From contig NZ_JAAOXD010000001.1 of assembly GCF_014694315.1 (NCBI RefSeq), forward strand, positions 306,328 through 345,149: a stretch of DNA of 38,822 nt. Direction: 5' to 3'. The translations under genes and the position numbers were made by a program. The notes beneath the pieces were generated by a model that worked only from the letters and a program-made list of their open reading frames with translations, made no database searches and had not been told where the DNA came from. This stretch comes from Arthrobacter ipis (GTDB taxonomy: Bacteria; Actinomycetota; Actinomycetes; Actinomycetales; Micrococcaceae). This document shows, piece by piece, positions 1-8,575 of the stretch. The first letter of the stretch is position 1; every line of letters starts with the position of its first letter.

Positions 1-2519
1 CCGCCGAGGATGCCGCCGCGGCCGAGGAGAAGCGGCTCACCGCCGCGCTGCGCGCCGCCGCAGACCGGCGTGAGGGCTTGGCGCGGCTGGCCGGCCAGGT
101 GGGCGCGGCGCGGTCAAAGGTGGAATCTGCCCAGGCCGAAGTGGGCAGGCTGCGCGAATCCCTGGCCGCAGGCGATGAGCGCCGCCGGCATGCCCAGTCC
201 GAGTTTACGGCGCTGGAATCGCAGGTGGCGGGCGCGGAGGACGGTGAGGAAACCCTTGACGCCGAATACGAGGACGCCAGCGCCGCCCTCGACGGCATCC
301 TCGCGGAGATCGATTCGATGAAAAGCACCGAGCGCGACGCCGTCCGCGAACGGGACGCGCTCAAGGCACGGCACGAGGCCCTTCAGCTGGGCCTCAACCG
401 CAAGGACGGCTCCGAGCATGTCCTCGGTGCCGGGGTGGCTGGCACGGTCGGCCCGCTGGCGAGGGCACTGACCGTTGAACCGGGCTATGAGGCCGCCGTC
501 GCTGCAGCCCTGGGCAGCGCTTCGGATGCCATCGTGGTGCGGGACGCCGGAACGGCGGCAGAATTGGTGCGACTCCTCAGGGAGGACGACGCCGGCCGTG
601 CCACGCTGCTGCTCGAGGCAGCGGCACCTCCGGCAGGAGCGCCCGCTGCCGGGGGGAAAACCGCTGCAGGAAGCCGTGCCCTGCCAGCCGGGGCCCGCCC
701 GGCGGCTGATTTGGTAACGGCCTCCGGAACCACGGCGGCGGCCGTGCGTACGCTGCTCGCTGCCACCGCCGTCGTCGACGATCATGACACGGCGGCGGAG
801 CTGGTCGCCGGGCGTCCCGACCTTACCGCCGTGACGCTCGCCGGTGACGTGTTCACCGCCTTGACCGTCACCGGCGGTTCCGCGAAGGCGCCCTCGCTGC
901 TTGAGGTACAGGCCGCCGTCGACGACGCCGCGTCCCGTCTGACGGCGCTCACCGCCCGGCTCGAACAGGGCCGCTTTGCCCTGGCTGCCGCCGAGGCCCG
1001 ACGCGCCGAGGCGCAGGAACGCGCGGACGCCGCGCTGGAGCGCCTGCATGAATCGGATGCCCGGCTGGCAGCGGTGGCCGAACGGCTGGGCCACCTCAAC
1101 TCGGTCCTTCGCAGCGCCGTCGGCGAAAGCGAACGGCTGGCCGCGTCGCTGGCCCGTGCGGAGGCAAACATCGTGGCCGAGCAGGAGGCGCTGACGGCGG
1201 TGACAGCCCGGCTGGCGGCCGCCCAGGACGCGCCCGCCGAGGAGGAACCTTCCACGGAACAGCGGGACGCGCTGGCCCTGGCCGCATCCCGCGCACGGTC
1301 GGCCGAGATGGAAGCCCGGCTGTCCCTGCGCAGCCGGGAAGAGCAGCTCACGGCCATCAGCAACCGGGCCGCCTCCCTGGAGCGCGCGGCGGCCTCGGAG
1401 CGCCGGGCGCGTGAACAGGCCGCCGAACGGGCCCGCCGCCGAAGGATCCAGGCCAAGAGGGCGGCGGCAGTCTCGGCCGTGGCGGAGCACCTGATCCGGT
1501 TTAGCGACGTTTCCGTTGAGCTGGCCGGCAGGGAGCGGGACCTTGCCGAGCAGGTCCGGGAGCAGCGGGACCGGGAACTCACCGCTATCCGTACGGCCAA
1601 CGAGGCGCTGGTCCGCGAACTCGCGGAACTGACCGACTCGGTGCACCGTGACGAGCTGGGGCGTGCCCAGCAGCGGCTCCGGATCGAGGCGCTGGAAACG
1701 AAATCGGTGGAGGAGCTGGGGCTGACTGCGGACCAGCTAGTGGCAGACTACGGGCCGGACCAGCCCGTGCCCCTGCCCGCCTCCGCTTCCACGGACAAGT
1801 GGGCGGCGCTGCGGGCACCCGTCGATGCCGGGGGCCAGCCGGTGGTGGAGGGCGTGCCGTTCGTCCGCGCGGACCAGGAAAAGCGACTCCGCAGGGCGGA
1901 GCGGGACCTGTCGTCGCTGGGCAAGGTCAACCCCCTGGCGCTGGAGGAGTTCGCCGCACTGGAGGAACGCCACCAGTTCCTCAGCACCCAGCTGGAGGAC
2001 CTCAAGGCCAGCCGCAAGGACCTGCTGGACATCATCAAGGAAGTCGACGACCGCGTGCAGAAGGTCTTCTCGGAGGCCTTCGCGGACACCTCGGCCCAGT
2101 TCGTGCGGGTCTTCGGCCGGCTCTTCCCGGGCGGGGAGGGAAGGCTGGTCCTGACCGACCCCACGGACATGCTCACCACCGGCATCGAGGTCGAGGCCAG
2201 GCCCGCGGGCAAGAAAATCAAGCGGCTGTCGCTGCTCTCCGGCGGCGAAAGGTCGCTCACCGCGGTGGCCCTGCTCGTGGCCATCTTCAAGGCCCGGCCC
2301 TCGCCGTTCTACGTCATGGACGAGGTCGAAGCGGCCCTGGATGACACCAACCTCGGCCGACTCATTACGATCTTCGAAGAACTCCGCGAATCCAGCCAGC
2401 TGATCGTGATTACCCACCAGAAGCGAACCATGGAGGTGGCCGACGCGCTCTACGGTGTGACCATGCGGGGCGACGGCGTGTCCACCGTCATCAGCCAGCG
2501 GCTCGGAGCGGACGTTTAG
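1..2519 (+). CDS. smc: Chromosome segregation protein SMC, 3' part (5' end outside window)
   Basis: The reading frame is open from the window edge (frame of base 3) and gives about 838 C-terminal residues of a family that is usually near 1,190, so about 350 N-terminal residues with the Walker A half are missing. Visible parts in order: coiled coil; a globular hinge (about bases 390-900); a long Ala/Glu/Arg-rich returning coiled coil (about 900-1950); and the C-terminal ATPase head with the ABC signature LLSGGERSLTA, then Walker B and D-loop FYVMDEVEAALDD near 2240-2345. SMC dimers with ScpA/ScpB load on DNA and extrude loops to organise and separate sister chromosomes. ftsY follows 29 nt later on the same strand, the usual actinobacterial order. 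Nothing suggests damage to the part present. Confidence 0.97.
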   Translation, partial: AEDAAAAEEKRLTAALRAAADRREGLARLAGQVGAARSKVESAQAEVGRLRESLAAGDERRRHAQSEFTALESQVAGAEDGEETLDAEYEDASAALDGILAEIDSMKSTERDAVRERDALKARHEALQLGLNRKDGSEHVLGAGVAGTVGPLARALTVEPGYEAAVAAALGSASDAIVVRDAGTAAELVRLLREDDAGRATLLLEAAAPPAGAPAAGGKTAAGSRALPAGARPAADLVTASGTTAAAVRTLLAATAVVDDHDTAAELVAGRPDLTAVTLAGDVFTALTVTGGSAKAPSLLEVQAAVDDAASRLTALTARLEQGRFALAAAEARRAEAQERADAALERLHESDARLAAVAERLGHLNSVLRSAVGESERLAASLARAEANIVAEQEALTAVTARLAAAQDAPAEEEPSTEQRDALALAASRARSAEMEARLSLRSREEQLTAISNRAASLERAAASERRAREQAAERARRRRIQAKRAAAVSAVAEHLIRFSDVSVELAGRERDLAEQVREQRDRELTAIRTANEALVRELAELTDSVHRDELGRAQQRLRIEALETKSVEELGLTADQLVADYGPDQPVPLPASASTDKWAALRAPVDAGGQPVVEGVPFVRADQEKRLRRAERDLSSLGKVNPLALEEFAALEERHQFLSTQLEDLKASRKDLLDIIKEVDDRVQKVFSEAFADTSAQFVRVFGRLFPGGEGRLVLTDPTDMLTTGIEVEARPAGKKIKRLSLLSGGERSLTAVALLVAIFKARPSPFYVMDEVEAALDDTNLGRLITIFEELRESSQLIVITHQKRTMEVADALYGVTMRGDGVSTVISQRLGADV

Positions 2520-2548
2520 GGACCTGTGGCTTGTGAGAAGCTAGGGGT

Positions 2549-3757
2549 GTGAATGACATTATCCCCATTCTTCTGCCCATTCTGGCTGCCCTGGTAGTTA
2601 TCGGCGGGCTGGTTCCGGTGCTGATGAAGGCCCGGAAATCCCGCACGCAATACCTCGGCACCCGGGACGCCAACGACCCCGCTGAGCCGCTCGGCGGCGG
2701 AGGGACCCTCCTGGAGGACCGGCCGGCTGCGCCTGCTGATCGTCAGGCGCCGGACGCCGTCGACCTCGAAGGGCTGGAAACCGAGGTCCCGGATGACGCG
2801 GCCGGCCTGGAAACCATTCCCGTGGAGACGCCGCTGCCCGTGGCGGGGCGGCTCAACCGCCTCCGGGAGCGTCTGGTCAAGTCCAACAACGTGCTCGGCA
2901 AGGGCCTGCTGGCGCTGCTCTCCAGCGACAAGATCGACGAGGACGTCTGGGATGAGGTGGAGGAAACCCTGCTCCTGGCCGACCTTGGCACTGAACCCAC
3001 CATGCAGCTGGTGGATGCGCTCCGCGAACGCGTGAAGGTCCTGGGCACCCGCGACCCCGAGCACGTCAAGGCGCTGCTGCGCGAAGAGCTCATCAAGATC
3101 GTGGACCCGTCCATGGACAGGAGCCTGCGGGTAGACCGGCACGCGGACAGGCCCGCCGTCGTGATGGTGGTGGGCGTTAACGGCGTAGGCAAGACCACCA
3201 CGGTGGGCAAGCTGGCCCGCGTGCTCGTGGCAGAGGACAAGGACGTCATCCTCGGCGCGGCCGACACCTTCCGCGCCGCCGCGGCAGAACAGCTGGCCAC
3301 CTGGGGTCAGCGCGTCGGCGTTCCCACCGTGAAATCCGATATTGACGGCGCGGACCCGGCATCCGTGGCGTACGAGGCCGTCAAGGCCGGCATCGACCAG
3401 GAAGTCGACGTCGTCATGATCGACACCGCCGGCCGCCTACAGAACAAGGTCGGCCTGATGGATGAGCTCGGCAAGGTCAAGCGCGTCGTGGAAAAGCTGG
3501 CAGAGGTGGACGAGGTCCTCCTGGTGCTGGACGCCACCACCGGCCAGAACGGGCTCAACCAGGCACGGGTCTTCGCCGAGGTGGTCAACATCACCGGCAT
3601 CGTGCTGACCAAGCTGGACGGAACCGCGAAGGGCGGCATCGTCGTCGCCATCCAGAAGAGCCTCGGAGTACCAGTGAAGCTCATCGGCCTCGGCGAAGGT
3701 GCGGACGACCTCGCGCCGTTCGAGGCCGAGGGTTTCGTCGACGCCCTCCTGAACTAG
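2549..3757 (+). CDS. ftsY: Signal recognition particle receptor FtsY
   Basis: 402 residues from a GTG start preceded by GAGAAG 8 nt upstream. Residues 4-26 form one hydrophobic segment (membrane anchor), followed by an acidic, Pro-rich linker (about 35-100), the helical N domain (about 100-195) and the GTPase G domain. Motifs seen: G1 [10 protein letters not shown] (209-218), [16 protein letters not shown] and TKLDG. FtsY docks the SRP-ribosome complex at the membrane, and paired GTP hydrolysis with Ffh hands nascent membrane proteins to SecYEG. Ffh, its partner, is encoded about 5 kb away at 8576. A strong terminator follows directly, so the smc-ftsY unit ends here. Confidence 0.97.
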   Translation: MNDIIPILLPILAALVVIGGLVPVLMKARKSRTQYLGTRDANDPAEPLGGGGTLLEDRPAAPADRQAPDAVDLEGLETEVPDDAAGLETIPVETPLPVAGRLNRLRERLVKSNNVLGKGLLALLSSDKIDEDVWDEVEETLLLADLGTEPTMQLVDALRERVKVLGTRDPEHVKALLREELIKIVDPSMDRSLRVDRHADRPAVVMVVGVNGVGKTTTVGKLARVLVAEDKDVILGAADTFRAAAAEQLATWGQRVGVPTVKSDIDGADPASVAYEAVKAGIDQEVDVVMIDTAGRLQNKVGLMDELGKVKRVVEKLAEVDEVLLVLDATTGQNGLNQARVFAEVVNITGIVLTKLDGTAKGGIVVAIQKSLGVPVKLIGLGEGADDLAPFEAEGFVDALLN

Positions 3758-3788
3758 GGCCCGTCACACCAAACAGCAGCTCCCAACT

Positions 3789-3840
3789 GGGTAGCAGCAG
3801 GGGGCGTTCCCAGCCTTGGGAACGCCCTCTGCTGCTACCC
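3789..3840. terminator. Bidirectional hairpin between convergent ftsY and MFS genes
   Basis: A long, nearly perfect inverted repeat: GGGTAGCAGCAG at 3789-3800 pairs with CTGCTGCTACCC at 3829-3840, and an inner GGGCGTTCCC pairs with GGGAACGCCC. It sits between the stop of ftsY (3757) and the stop of the convergent transporter (3849) and would serve both. Confidence 0.85.
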
Positions 3841-3848
3841 ACATGGGT

Positions 3849-5099
3849 TTAAGTGGCGTCTGCAGGCTCGCGGTGCACCGTCTCCCGCGCGGCCAGCCAG
3901 CCTGCCGCGGCGACCAGGAGCACGGCGCCCGTGGCTGCGAAGGCCCAGCTGTAACCCAGCCGGTCGGCCAGCAAACCGACGAGCACCGGCCCAAGGATGG
4001 CACCGATGTCCGATGTCATCTGGTAGGCCGCCAGTACAGGTCCGCCGGAACGTTCGCGGCCGATCACATCGGCGACCGCGGCCTGTTGCGCCGGATTGAG
4101 CATTCCCGCTCCCACTCCCGCCAGCATCGAGGCGCCCAGGAACCACCCCAGCCCCTGCGTCAGGCCGATCGCGGCCGTCGCCGCGCCGGTGACCACGAGC
4201 CCCGCCACCATCATCGGCTTCCTGCCCAGGCTGTCGGCCAGTCGGCCGGACACGGTCAGGGCGAGGGCATTTCCGGCGGCGAAGACTGCCAGCGCCCAGC
4301 CTGCTGCCCCGGGCCCGGAGTTCAGGGCGGTAACGGCAAACAGCGGCACCGTGGCCATGCGGACACCGAAAGTAGCCCAGCCGTTGGCGAAGCTGGACAG
4401 CATGGCGGCCCGGTAGGCGCTGTCGCGGAAGGCCTCGCCGAGTTTCATGGCCGGCGCAGCCGCTGCCTGGCCGCGGGCAGAGCCGGGAACATGGCTGAGC
4501 TGCGTCTGCACCACCAGGGCAGCCAGGACGAGCGCGCCCGCATAGGCCAGGAACGGGATGCGCAGGCCGAAGCCGGCGAGCAGGCCGCCGACGATGGGCC
4601 CGCAGACGTTGCCGATCAGGAACGCCGACGCGTACGCGCCGGACACCCGGCCGCGGCTCTCCGGCGGGGCCAGCCTGATGACCAGTGCCATAGATGCCAC
4701 CGTGAACATGACCGATCCGGCACCGCCCAGCCCGCGGAACACCAGCAGCTGCCAGTAGCTCTGGGCGAAGGCGCAGGCCGCGGTGGACGCCGCCACGATG
4801 AGAAGGCCGGCGACGTAGACCGGACGCTCGCCGAGCCTGCCGATGAGGGCACCGCCGGCGGGCGCGAAGAGCAGCCGCATAAGCGCAAAGATGCTGACGA
4901 TGACAGCGGCGGCCGTAGCGCCGACGTCGAACGTGGTGGCGAACTGCGGCAGCACCGGCGCCACCAGGCCGAAGCCCAGCGCAATCAGGAAGGCTGCGAC
5001 AAGCATCACCTTGATGTCACGGGGCAGCGGAGCGCCGTCGGCGCGGCGGACCGTGGTGAAACGTAGTTTGCCCGCGGCATTACGGGGGAGTGGGCTCAT
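3849..5099 (-). CDS. MFS transporter, DHA1-type (12-TM drug:H+ antiporter family)
   Basis: 416 residues with about twelve hydrophobic segments. The N-terminal half carries a motif-A-like loop (GGALIGRLGERPVYVAG) and a clear motif C, GNVCGPIVGGLLAG, which in this superfamily marks proton-coupled antiporters; the second half repeats the loop as SGRLADSLGRKPMM. These traits fit a multidrug or metabolite exporter, but the substrate cannot be read from sequence. I chose the ATG at 5099 (MSPLPRNAAGK), with AAGGA about 11 nt upstream; an in-frame extension to 5327 would run into the start of amtB and lacks transporter character. It is transcribed divergently from amtB across a 226-bp gap. Confidence 0.85.
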   Translation of the reverse strand: MSPLPRNAAGKLRFTTVRRADGAPLPRDIKVMLVAAFLIALGFGLVAPVLPQFATTFDVGATAAAVIVSIFALMRLLFAPAGGALIGRLGERPVYVAGLLIVAASTAACAFAQSYWQLLVFRGLGGAGSVMFTVASMALVIRLAPPESRGRVSGAYASAFLIGNVCGPIVGGLLAGFGLRIPFLAYAGALVLAALVVQTQLSHVPGSARGQAAAAPAMKLGEAFRDSAYRAAMLSSFANGWATFGVRMATVPLFAVTALNSGPGAAGWALAVFAAGNALALTVSGRLADSLGRKPMMVAGLVVTGAATAAIGLTQGLGWFLGASMLAGVGAGMLNPAQQAAVADVIGRERSGGPVLAAYQMTSDIGAILGPVLVGLLADRLGYSWAFAATGAVLLVAAAGWLAARETVHREPADAT

Positions 5100-5148
5100 G
5101 AAGCGGCGAATCCTTGCTAAACAGGCAGGGCGGGCGTTTGGGGGCGAT

Positions 5149-5164
5149 GAAACATAACCGTAAC
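5149..5164. promoter_or_regulatory. Candidate GlnR-type box in the MFS/amtB divergent region
   Basis: GAAAC at 5149-5153 and GTAAC at 5160-5164 are separated by exactly 6 nt. Streptomyces GlnR sites are built from GTnAC and GAAAC half-sites with 6-nt spacing, and amtB-glnK is a known GlnR target there. A weaker GTAAC-N6-GCAAT lies at 5202-5217. The main site is nearer the transporter start than the amtB start, so which gene it serves is open. Confidence 0.35.
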
Positions 5165-5325
5165 AAGCAGGATATGCACCATTTACGTCTGGGAGGTTGT
5201 TGTAACAGACCGGCAATCTAAATCCTCCGCCAGCGAAACACACCGCGGCAAAACTTGATCCAGGACGCAAAAGGCGTTGGGCAGGCGGATCACTCCGCAG
5301 CATTCGATCAGAGAGGACGTGCACC

Positions 5326-6684
5326 ATGGAACTTACCGCAGGTCACGTATGGCTCATGGTGGCGGCGGCACTCGTGCTGTTCATGACACCAGGTCTGGCA
5401 TTTTTCTACGGCGGCATGACGCGCGCCAAGGCAGCACTGAACATGATGATGATGAGCTTCATCTCCATCGGCATGGTCGGCGTGGTGTGGGTACTCTGGG
5501 GCGCATCGATGAGCTCCGGCGAGGGGTTCCTGCAAATTGTCGGGAACCCGTTCGCCACGTTCGGCCTCGAGGGCATCACCACCCCTGACGGCCTCATCAA
5601 GGTCGGCTACGCGGCCACGTTCGCGATCATCACGGTCGCCCTCATCAGCGGCGCCATCGCAGACCGCGCCAAGTTCGGCGCCTGGAGCGTCTTCGTGCCC
5701 GTCTGGGTCACGCTGGTGTACTGCCCCCTCGCCTACATGGTCTGGGGCGGCGGTCTCTTCGGCCCCGAGGGCGCCATCGGCAAGGCTCTCGGCCCCGCGA
5801 TCGACTTCGCCGGCGGTACCGTGGTCCACATCAACGCCGGTGTGGCCGCGCTGATCCTGGTCCTCATCATCGGGAACCGCAAGGGCTTCGGCAAGGACCC
5901 GAACCACCGCCCCCACAACATCCCGTTCGTCATGCTCGGCGCGGCCATCCTGTGGTTCGGCTGGTTTGGCTTCAACGGCGGCGCCGCCACCACCGCGGAA
6001 CAGGGCGGCCTGATCTGGGTCAACACCCTGGCTGCTCCGGCTGCGGCCATGCTCGGCTGGCTGGTCACCGAACGTGTCCGTGACGGCCACCCCACCTCGC
6101 TCGGTGCTGCCTCCGGTGTGGTTGCCGGCCTGGTCGCAATTACCCCCGCCTGTGCAAACGTCAGCCCGGTAGGTGCCCTTGGACTCGGCGTCGTCGCCGG
6201 TGTGGCCTCGGCACTCGCCGTCGGCCTCAAGTTCCGCTGGGGCTTCGATGACTCCCTGGACGTCGTCGGCGTCCACCTCGTCTCCGGCATCATCGGCACC
6301 GTTGCCCTCGGCTTCATCGCCCTTCCGACCGACGGCGTCGGCGGCGGCCTCTTCTACGGCGGCGGCTTCACCCAGCTCTGGGCCCAGCTGGCGGCAGCCG
6401 GCATCGCCATCGCCTACTCGGCTGTCCTGACCGCGATTATCGCAGTGGCCATCCACAAGACGATGGGCTTCCGGGTCTCCCAGGAGCAGGAAGCAGTGGG
6501 CGTGGACCTCAGCCTGCACGCAGAAACGGCCTACGAGTTTGGCGTCGGCGGCCACGGCGGCAGCTTCCAGCCCCTGCACGAGCTGATCACCGGCGGGCAG
6601 GCCAGCGGCACCGACGCTGTTCCCGCAGACAGCGACGGCAAGAAGACAGCAGCAGCAACAGGTAAGGAAAGCGTGGGGGCATGA
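5326..6684 (+). CDS. amtB: Ammonium transporter AmtB
   Basis: 452 residues, about eleven membrane segments, typical length. ATG start preceded by AGAGAGGA. The N-terminal segment reads into the family signature FFYGGMTRAK; the twin pore histidines are seen in GGTVVHINAG and VVGVHLVSGIIG; the phenylalanine gate region and the conserved cytoplasmic tail (EFGVGGHGGSF) are present. AmtB conducts ammonia from external ammonium into the cytoplasm. glnK overlaps its last four bases (ATGA), so the two are co-translated; the PII trimer docks on the cytoplasmic face and blocks the pore when nitrogen is plentiful. A Gly/Ser/Ala/Lys-rich extension of about 40 residues follows the conserved tail. Confidence 0.97.
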   Translation: MELTAGHVWLMVAAALVLFMTPGLAFFYGGMTRAKAALNMMMMSFISIGMVGVVWVLWGASMSSGEGFLQIVGNPFATFGLEGITTPDGLIKVGYAATFAIITVALISGAIADRAKFGAWSVFVPVWVTLVYCPLAYMVWGGGLFGPEGAIGKALGPAIDFAGGTVVHINAGVAALILVLIIGNRKGFGKDPNHRPHNIPFVMLGAAILWFGWFGFNGGAATTAEQGGLIWVNTLAAPAAAMLGWLVTERVRDGHPTSLGAASGVVAGLVAITPACANVSPVGALGLGVVAGVASALAVGLKFRWGFDDSLDVVGVHLVSGIIGTVALGFIALPTDGVGGGLFYGGGFTQLWAQLAAAGIAIAYSAVLTAIIAVAIHKTMGFRVSQEQEAVGVDLSLHAETAYEFGVGGHGGSFQPLHELITGGQASGTDAVPADSDGKKTAAATGKESVGA

Positions 6685-7019
6685 AACTGATCACAGCAAT
6701 CGTTCGTCCGGAGAAGCTCGAATCGATCCGTGAAGGACTGGAGGCCTACGGGGTCCAGGGCCTGACGGTCAGTGCGGCCAGCGGCTACGGCCGGCAGCGC
6801 GGCTACACCGAGGTCTACCGCGGCGCCGAGTACAACGTGGACCTGCTGCCCAAGATCCGCGTTGAGGTGCTCGCCACGGACGAACAGGCTGACGACATCC
6901 TGGATGTCATCATCGCCAGCTCCAACACGGGCCGGGCCGGCGACGGCAAGGTCTGGACGGTCGATGTCTTCGAAGCAGTGCGGGTGCGGACGGGTGAACG
7001 CGGCGTAGCCGCCATCTAA
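6681..7019 (+). CDS. glnK: Nitrogen regulatory protein PII (GlnK)
   Basis: 112 residues, full length. The T-loop reads GYTEVYRGAEYNVDLLPK with Tyr51 at the position modified by uridylylation in enterobacteria and adenylylation in actinobacteria. The B-loop TGRAGDGKVW (ATP and 2-oxoglutarate site) and C-loop region VRVRTGE are intact. PII senses 2-oxoglutarate and ATP/ADP and controls AmtB and, through partners, nitrogen assimilation. It starts within the amtB stop (4-nt overlap). In Corynebacterium, Mycobacterium and Streptomyces the next gene is glnD, which modifies this tyrosine; here a terminator and a convergent zwf gene follow instead. Confidence 0.97.
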   Translation: MKLITAIVRPEKLESIREGLEAYGVQGLTVSAASGYGRQRGYTEVYRGAEYNVDLLPKIRVEVLATDEQADDILDVIIASSNTGRAGDGKVWTVDVFEAVRVRTGERGVAAI

Positions 7020-7041
7020 CCGGCCACCAGCCCAACGCAGC

Positions 7042-7078
7042 GAGAGGGCCGGTCACCACAATGGTGACCGGCCCTCTC
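7042..7078. terminator. Hairpin terminator between glnK and convergent zwf
   Basis: Perfect 17-bp inverted repeat, GAGAGGGCCGGTCACCA, 3-nt loop CAA, then its exact complement. It lies 23 nt after the glnK stop and 30 nt from the stop of the convergent dehydrogenase, so it can end transcription from either side. Confidence 0.88.
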
Positions 7079-7108
7079 TGCGCGTTAACCGTTTTGGGGG
7101 CGGGAAGC

Positions 7109-8491
7109 CTATTCGGGTGCGGGCCCGCCGGAGCCGGCCCGGTATTCCTCCAGCGGCACCTTGCCGGCCGCCCAGGCAGCCAGCACCGGCTCCACGATCC
7201 GCCAGCATTCCTCGGCGGTGTCGCCCCTGACCGACAGCAGGGGGTCTCCCGTCAGGACGCCTTCCAGCACTTCCCCGTAAGGCAGCAGCTCGGAGGCGTT
7301 GAGCTCGGCCACGAGCGCGGCGCGGTCAAGGCTGAAGATGTCCCCGGGGCCGTTGACGTCGACGTCGAGCTCCAGGGTGTCCGGGCCGAAGCCGATCCGG
7401 AGCGTGTTGGGAGTGTCCCTGCCGGTGAATCCGGCAGGCAGGTGCGGCACCGGCCGGAAGGTGACCACAGCCTCCTTGCGCTTGGTCCCGAGGGCCTTGC
7501 CGGAACGGAGGATGAACGGCACCCCCTTCCAGCGCCAGTTGTCGATGTCCACGCGCACCTCGGCCAGGGTCTCGGTGTTCCGGTCCGGGTCCACGCCCTC
7601 TTCCGCGGCGTAATCGGGGATGTCCTTGCCGCCGAGGCTTCCCGCCAGGTAGCGCGCCCGCCGGGTGCTGTCCGTGTAGGGCGGCTTGATGCTGCTGGCC
7701 CGCAGGACGGCGGCGATGGCGTCGCGGAGGTCGCGCTCGCCGATGGTGGCCGGCGGCTCGATGGCCAGCAGCGCCATGATCTGCAGCAGGTGGCTCTGGA
7801 TCATGTCGCGCAGCGCGCCCGCACCGTCGTAGTAGCGTGCCCGGCCCTCCAGGGCCAGGTCCTCATCGAAGATGATTTCTACCTTGGCGATGTGGTCGCG
7901 GTTCCAGACCGGCTCCAGGAAATTGTTCGCGAACCGCAGGCCAAGGATATTCAGGACTGTGGCCTTGCCCAGAAAATGGTCCACCCGGTGGATGTGGTCC
8001 TCCGGAACAAGGGACAGGAGTGTCCGGTTGAGCTCGCGGGCCGACTCCTCGCCAGCGCCGAAGGGCTTCTCCATGACCAGACGGGTCCCGGCGGGGACCT
8101 GCTCCGGGCGCAGGATTTCGCAGGCCTTCTGGCTCACCTGCGGTGGCAAGGCGAAGTAGACCGCAACCGGCCCCTCGAGGCCGGCCAGGAGTTCTGCCAG
8201 CGGGCCGTCAGCGGTGACGTCGGCCTGGTGGTATTCCGTGGACTTCGCCATGGCCGCCAGCGCGTCCCTGCCGGCGTCCGTCGCCGTTTCGGCGGCAGCG
8301 TCAAAGGCGGTGTGCACGCGTTCCTGCCACTGTTCGGGTGACCACGGGTCCGATCCGGCCCCCACGAGCAGCAGGCCGGCGGCACGTCCTGTGGCCACCA
8401 GCCTGGCCAGGCCGGGAAGGAGGAGCCGTCCGGTGAGATCGCCGGAGGCACCGAGGATGAGCAGGGTTTTTACAGTCGTTTGGCTCGTCAC
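7109..8491 (-). CDS. zwf: Glucose-6-phosphate dehydrogenase
   Basis: 460 residues. The N-terminal Rossmann motif LILGASGDLTGRLLLPGL is the NADP site (GASGDL), and RVDHFLGKATVLNILGLRFAN matches the active-site signature RIDHYLGK with the catalytic His. VIFDEDLALEGRARYYDGAGALRDMIQSH-type sequence confirms the family. It oxidises glucose-6-phosphate to 6-phosphogluconolactone, the first step of the oxidative pentose phosphate path. It is shorter than most family members (485-515) and has no opcA, tal or tkt neighbour, so it is probably a second, stand-alone paralogue like the short mycobacterial Zwf1. The start is GTG; CATGCT lies exactly 6 nt upstream, which could be a -10 box for a leaderless message. 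Confidence 0.88.
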   Translation of the reverse strand: MTSQTTVKTLLILGASGDLTGRLLLPGLARLVATGRAAGLLLVGAGSDPWSPEQWQERVHTAFDAAAETATDAGRDALAAMAKSTEYHQADVTADGPLAELLAGLEGPVAVYFALPPQVSQKACEILRPEQVPAGTRLVMEKPFGAGEESARELNRTLLSLVPEDHIHRVDHFLGKATVLNILGLRFANNFLEPVWNRDHIAKVEIIFDEDLALEGRARYYDGAGALRDMIQSHLLQIMALLAIEPPATIGERDLRDAIAAVLRASSIKPPYTDSTRRARYLAGSLGGKDIPDYAAEEGVDPDRNTETLAEVRVDIDNWRWKGVPFILRSGKALGTKRKEAVVTFRPVPHLPAGFTGRDTPNTLRIGFGPDTLELDVDVNGPGDIFSLDRAALVAELNASELLPYGEVLEGVLTGDPLLSVRGDTAEECWRIVEPVLAAWAAGKVPLEEYRAGSGGPAPE

Positions 8492-8508
8492 CCTGCCAGC
8501 ATGCCACC

Positions 8509-8536
8509 TTGCAGGCGTGTCTTGATACCCTAGATA
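8509..8536 (+). promoter_or_regulatory. Candidate ffh promoter
   Basis: TTGCAG at 8509-8514 and TAGATA at 8531-8536 are separated by 16 nt, a sigma-70-like pair upstream of the ffh GTG at 8576. It lies in the short divergent gap with zwf. Confidence 0.4.
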
Positions 8537-8575
8537 GTCGAGTCTCGTACATCCACTGAAAGAAGTGCACGGCGC

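Noticed and set aside
3816..5066. Long plus-strand open frame opposite the drug exporter
   Set aside because: Gly/Arg/Gln-rich with no recognisable motif, fully antisense to a well-formed 12-segment transporter.
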